DNA of 8,112 bases from Actinomycetales bacterium (GTDB lineage Bacteria; Actinomycetota; Actinomycetes; Actinomycetales; BWSM-131): positions 1 to 8,112 of the forward strand of contig JASBSH010000346.1 in NCBI GenBank assembly GCA_030149025.1. The letters are read 5' to 3'. This document shows, piece by piece, positions 5,093 to 8,112 of this stretch. Under the pieces are notes generated by a model, which saw only the letters and a program-made list of their open reading frames with translations, was not told where the DNA came from and ran no database searches. A program made the translations under genes and the position numbers. Positions within the stretch are counted from its first letter, which is position 1. Each line of letters starts with the position of its first letter.

Positions 5093-6883
5093 GTGCGCGA
5101 GTACGCCGTCCCCGCGCTCGCCGAGGTCGCCCCCTCGACGAACCTCACCGATGCCGTCGTCGCCAACGCCGGGAAGCGGCCGCACGCGGTGGCGTTCCGC
5201 CGCAAGGTGGGCGGGGCGTGGCAGGACGTCACGGCGGGCCAGTTCCTGGCGGACGTCGAGCAGGTCGCCAAGGGCCTGGTCGCGGCAGGGATCCAGCCGG
5301 GCGACCGCGTCGGGCTGATGTCCAAGACCCGGTACGAGTGGACGCTCGTGGACTACGCGATCTGGTTCGCCGGTGGGATCACTGTGCCGATCTACGAGAC
5401 GTCGTCCGCCGAGCAGGTGGCGTGGATCCTCGGGGACTCCGGCGCGGTCGCCGCCGTCGTGGAGAACGAGGGGCACGCGCAGACGCTGTCCGGCGTCCGC
5501 AGCCGGCTCGCGGACCTGCGCGACGTGTGGTGCATAGAACGCGGCTCCCTCGCGGACCTGACCGCCGCGGGCTCCGAAGTCACCGACGAGGACCTGGCGG
5601 CGCGACGCCGCCGGATGGACCTGGACACGATTGCGACGATCATCTACACGTCGGGCACCACCGGGCGGCCCAAGGGCTGCGAGCTCACGCACGGCAACTT
5701 CGTGGTGCTGGCCGCGAACACCATCCGCAAGCTGGAGGAGGTGGTGGAGGCCGAGAGCGCCTCCACCCTGCTGTTCCTCCCGCTGGCGCACGTGTTCGCC
5801 CGGTTCATCCAGGTGCTGTGCGTCGAGTCCGGCGCGGTCATGGGCCACACGCCCGACGTGAAGAACCTCGTGCAGGACCTGGGCGAGTTCCGGCCGACGT
5901 TCGTGCTGTCGGTGCCGCGCGTGTTCGAGAAGGTCTACAACTCCGCCGAGCAGAAGGCGGAGTCCGAGGGCAAGGGCAAGATCTTCCGTCGCGCGGCTGA
6001 GGTTGCGGTGCAGTACTCGCGGTCCCTGGACACCGGTGGCCCGGGGCTGGGCCTGCGGATCCAGCACGCGGTGTTCGACAAGCTCGTCTACGGCAAGCTC
6101 CGCGCCGCACTCGGCGGCAAGGCGCAGTACGCCATCTCCGGCGGGGCGCCGCTGGGTGAGCGGCTTGGGCACTTCTTCCGCGGGATCGGGCTCGTCGTGC
6201 TTGAGGGCTACGGCCTGACGGAGACGACCGCCCCGACGTCGGTCAACCTGCCCGCGATGGTCAGGATCGGCACCGTGGGTCCGCCCCTGCCGGGCACCAG
6301 GGCCCGGGTCGCCGACGACGGGGAGATCCTGCTGGCCGGCCCGCACGTCTTCCGCGGCTACTGGAACAACCCGGAGGCGACGGCGGAGGCGTTCAGCGAC
6401 GGCTGGTTCAAGACCGGCGACCTCGGCGAGATCACCGACGACGGCTGCCTGAAGGTCACGGGCCGCAAGAAGGAGATCATCGTCACGGCCGGCGGCAAGA
6501 ACGTCGCACCCGGGCTGCTGGAGGACCGGTTGCGCGCCCACCCGTTGATCAGCCAGACCATCGTCGTCGGCGATCAGCAGCCGTTCGTGGCCGCACTCGT
6601 CACCCTCGACGCCGAGATGCTGCCGACCTGGCTGGCGAACAACGGCAAGCCCGCGCTCACCGTGGAGCAGGCCGCCCGGGACGAGGACGTGCACGCCGCC
6701 ATCCAGGCCGCCGTGGACGAGGCGAACCGCGCCGTGTCGCGGGCCGAGTCGATCCGTGCCTTCCGGGTGCTGGCGACCGACTTCACCGAGGAGAGCGGTC
6801 ACATGACCCCGTCGATGAAGCTCAAGCGGGCCGTCGTGCTGAAGGAGTTCGCCGACGACGTGAACGCGATCTACAGCAGCTGA
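5093..6883 (+). CDS. fadD15: Long-chain acyl-CoA ligase, FadD15 type
   Basis: This 596-aa protein is a complete ANL-superfamily adenylate-forming enzyme. It activates a fatty acid with ATP to acyl-AMP, then transfers it to CoA, acting in the cytoplasm or at the inner membrane face. Motifs in order are the phosphate loop YTSGTTGRPKG (185-195), the substrate-side PLAHVFAR (230-237), AISGGAPL (347-354), the adenine motif EGYGLTETTAP (371-381), the ribose-binding TGD (441-443), the hinge GRKKEIIVTAGGKNVAP (457-473), and the C-terminal TPSMKLKR (572-579) that carries the catalytic Lys. Length and motif order match FadD15 (Rv2187) and bacterial long-chain ligases with an insertion around 285-330. 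The GTG start has GGAG 6 nt upstream. It is divergent from the zinc-ribbon unit and convergent with pimB, the same arrangement as in mycobacteria. The preferred chain length cannot be read from the sequence. It likely feeds acyl chains to phospholipid or PIM synthesis or to degradation. Confidence 0.95.
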   Translation: MREYAVPALAEVAPSTNLTDAVVANAGKRPHAVAFRRKVGGAWQDVTAGQFLADVEQVAKGLVAAGIQPGDRVGLMSKTRYEWTLVDYAIWFAGGITVPIYETSSAEQVAWILGDSGAVAAVVENEGHAQTLSGVRSRLADLRDVWCIERGSLADLTAAGSEVTDEDLAARRRRMDLDTIATIIYTSGTTGRPKGCELTHGNFVVLAANTIRKLEEVVEAESASTLLFLPLAHVFARFIQVLCVESGAVMGHTPDVKNLVQDLGEFRPTFVLSVPRVFEKVYNSAEQKAESEGKGKIFRRAAEVAVQYSRSLDTGGPGLGLRIQHAVFDKLVYGKLRAALGGKAQYAISGGAPLGERLGHFFRGIGLVVLEGYGLTETTAPTSVNLPAMVRIGTVGPPLPGTRARVADDGEILLAGPHVFRGYWNNPEATAEAFSDGWFKTGDLGEITDDGCLKVTGRKKEIIVTAGGKNVAPGLLEDRLRAHPLISQTIVVGDQQPFVAALVTLDAEMLPTWLANNGKPALTVEQAARDEDVHAAIQAAVDEANRAVSRAESIRAFRVLATDFTEESGHMTPSMKLKRAVVLKEFADDVNAIYSS

Positions 6884-6902
6884 TCCAGCAGCAAGAGGAT
6901 CG

Positions 6903-8054
6903 CTAGCGACGGTCCGGGTCGGTGCCGGCGAGCAGCGCCTGCAGGCGGTGGGCCTGGTGGTCCCAGAGCCACTTCTCCGCCACCCAGTCGCGGCCACGCT
7001 TGCCGAACCGCGCCGCCAGGTCGCGGTCCAGCAGCAGCGTGCTGATGCGGTCGGCGATCTGCGGCACCGCCCGGCCGTCGACCACGAAGCCGTTCTCACC
7101 GTCCAGCACGGCGTCGGGAGCGCCACCGGAGTCCCCGGCGACGACGGGCAGGCCCGTCGCGGCGGCCTCGAGGTAGCAGATGCCGAGACCCTCCGCCTCC
7201 AGCCCGCCGCGCTTCGTGCGTGTCGGCATGGCGAACACGTCGCCCGCGTCGTAGTACGCCGGCGCCTCCGTCCACGGAACCCGCCCCGCGACGACGACGT
7301 GCCGCTGCAGGCCCAGGTCGTCGACGAGGCGCTCCACGGACCGGCGGTTCGGCCCGTCGCCGACCAGGAGCAGCGCCGCGTCCGGCACCTGGCGGTGGAT
7401 CTGCGGCAGCGTCTTGACCAGCATGTCCTGGCCCTTGCGGGCGACCATCCGGGAGACGCAGACGATCACGGGCCGGTCCTCGAGCCCGTGGCGGGCGCGA
7501 ACCGCCTCCCCGCCCGCCCCGGGTCGGAAGACGCTGTCGTCGACACCCGGTGTCAGCTGGCGCATCCGGCTTCTGGCGTCCTCGGTGAGCGCGAGGGAGA
7601 TGCGTCGGCGGCAGTAGTCGCCGAGGGAGGTGACGACGTCGTTGCGCGCACCGATGGCGCGCACCGCGGGTCGGGTCACGGGCACGGTCGCCCACCAGAT
7701 CTCATGGCCGTGGGTCGTGGCGACCGTCCGTTCCACACCCGCCGCTCTTAGTGCGGGTGCCATCAGGCCGAGGGGCGCGGCCGCGCCGAACCAGACCCGG
7801 TCACAACCACGGTCACGGGCGATGGCGACGGCCCTCCTCGTGATCGCCGGTGTCGGCACCATGAGCCGGGACGGGTCCCGCACCACCTCGAAGGGCAGCG
7901 ACGCGTCGAACTCCCGGTCGCCGCGCTGGCGCGCGGTGTGCACCACGACGTCATCCGGCGGCATCCGCTGCGCCATGGCGAGCACGAACGACTCGATGCC
8001 ACCCGTTCGCGGGGGGAAGTCGTTGGTGACGATGAGGGTGCGCTGGCCCGGCAT
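6903..8054 (-). CDS. pimB: Phosphatidylinositol monomannoside mannosyltransferase PimB
   Basis: This 383-aa protein is a GT4-family, GT-B fold retaining glycosyltransferase. PimB transfers mannose from GDP-mannose to the O6 of inositol in PIM1, making PIM2 on the cytoplasmic side of the membrane. The N-terminal domain starts with TLIVTNDFPPRTGGIESF, whose GG (18-19) binds the donor phosphates, and has WFGAAAPLGLMAP (88-100) and the THGHE element (114-118, H115 or H117). The C-terminal domain has the Arg/Lys donor-phosphate pair in SRMVARKGQD (R202, K207), VGDGP (231-235), and the EX7E motif in EGLGICYLEA (E288, E296). Length and motifs match Rv2188c and Corynebacterium PimB. GlgA- or MshA-type GT4 enzymes are alternatives, but the conserved position beside FadD15 argues for PimB. 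The ATG at 8054 has no Shine-Dalgarno site but a TAGGGT at the right distance for a leaderless transcript. Only 19 bp separate it from the convergent ligase gene. Confidence 0.92.
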   Translation of the reverse strand: MPGQRTLIVTNDFPPRTGGIESFVLAMAQRMPPDDVVVHTARQRGDREFDASLPFEVVRDPSRLMVPTPAITRRAVAIARDRGCDRVWFGAAAPLGLMAPALRAAGVERTVATTHGHEIWWATVPVTRPAVRAIGARNDVVTSLGDYCRRRISLALTEDARSRMRQLTPGVDDSVFRPGAGGEAVRARHGLEDRPVIVCVSRMVARKGQDMLVKTLPQIHRQVPDAALLLVGDGPNRRSVERLVDDLGLQRHVVVAGRVPWTEAPAYYDAGDVFAMPTRTKRGGLEAEGLGICYLEAAATGLPVVAGDSGGAPDAVLDGENGFVVDGRAVPQIADRISTLLLDRDLAARFGKRGRDWVAEKWLWDHQAHRLQALLAGTDPDRR

Positions 8055-8061
8055 GTGCCGA

Positions 8062-8067
8062 ACCCTA
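8062..8067 (-). promoter_or_regulatory. -10 element TAGGGT of pimB, leaderless
   Basis: On the minus strand TAGGGT ends 7 nt before the ATG at 8054, so transcription would begin at or next to the start codon. The gap contains no ribosome-binding site, which fits leaderless expression. The same hexamer lies upstream of the acyl-CoA ligase gene. No clear -35 is seen. Confidence 0.45.
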
Positions 8068-8071
8068 CGTG

Positions 8072-8087
8072 CGGCTACGCGGCTACG
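8072..8087. repeat. Two tandem copies of the 8-mer CGGCTACG
   Basis: CGGCTACG occurs twice in direct succession, and a third degenerate copy (CGGCGAGG) follows. On the minus strand each copy carries a TAG, in different frames, just after the probable end of the upstream gene. It lies where the -35 of pimB would be. It may be a slippage product with no function. Confidence 0.6.
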
Positions 8088-8112
8088 CGGCGAGGCGGTC
8101 GAGGTACGCCAG
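8083..8112 (-). CDS. C-terminal end of an upstream minus-strand gene, partial
   Basis: From the right edge this frame reads LAYLDRLAA then TAG. All nine sense codons end in G or C, as in real genes of this window, and the other two frames read as Arg/Pro-rich or stop later. It is too short to name. If correct, it ends 28 bp before the pimB start and could share its transcript. Confidence 0.35.
   Translation of the reverse strand: MAYLDRLAA

Noticed and set aside
6866..6903. Bidirectional terminator between the ligase and pimB
   Set aside because: GCGATC/GATCGC and GATCC/GGATC can pair, but the stems are only 5-6 bp with long loops and no T-run. It is too weak to call.
5075..7126. Minus-strand open frame of 683 codons opposite the acyl-CoA ligase
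   Set aside because: It is antisense to a ligase with all ANL motifs and runs into pimB; its translation has low-complexity composition and no recognised fold.
1..8112. Mobile element, prophage, tRNA or rRNA genes
   Set aside because: No transposase, integrase, terminal inverted repeats, attachment-site duplication or cloverleaf was seen, and base composition is even throughout.

Overview
The window is a gene-dense stretch of very GC-rich DNA with strong G/C preference at third codon positions, GTG starts and TAGGGT-type -10 elements. These features, and close family matches throughout, point to an actinobacterium, most likely of the Pseudonocardiaceae (inference). The gene order SRPBCC protein, ArsA-like ATPase, small zinc-ribbon protein, divergent acyl-CoA ligase and PimB-type mannosyltransferase matches, from memory, the Mycobacterium tuberculosis block Rv2183c-Rv2188c, and the acyl-CoA ligase and PimB are the fadD15 and pimB equivalents. 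This is therefore mainly a conserved chromosomal neighbourhood, not a mobile island.

Layout. Positions 1-320 (minus) hold the N-terminal part of an endonuclease/exonuclease/phosphatase-fold protein that runs off the left edge. Positions 321-422 are a short G-rich gap carrying a threefold GTGATCATGGA repeat, whose last copy supplies the start codon of that gene. Positions 423-4506 (minus) form a tightly packed unit read right to left: SRPBCC protein, ArsA/Get3-like ATPase with a C-terminal HSP20-like domain, a 96-aa hypothetical protein, and two tandem paralogous ROK-family glucokinases. Junctions are an 8-nt gap, a 4-nt GTGA overlap, a 13-nt gap and another GTGA overlap, so translational coupling is likely. 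A 140-aa zinc-ribbon protein with a single C-terminal membrane helix (4543-4965, minus) lies just upstream and probably heads the unit.

A 127-bp divergent region (4966-5092) separates this unit from the plus-strand long-chain acyl-CoA ligase (5093-6883). That gene converges, with only 19 bp between, on the minus-strand PimB mannosyltransferase (6903-8054), which looks leaderless. The last 30 bases probably encode the C-terminus of another minus-strand gene.

Functionally the window joins glucose phosphorylation (ROK kinases), fatty-acid activation (FadD15-like) and phosphatidylinositol mannoside synthesis (PimB) with a poorly understood ArsA-like ATPase/SRPBCC pair. The most interesting hypothesis is that the ATPase, related to the eukaryotic tail-anchor targeting factor Get3, serves a tail-anchored client, and that the co-encoded zinc-ribbon protein with its extreme C-terminal membrane helix is a candidate. 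The enlarged glucokinase paralogue with an Arg-rich N-terminus and the GATCATGGA repeat are the other unexplained items.
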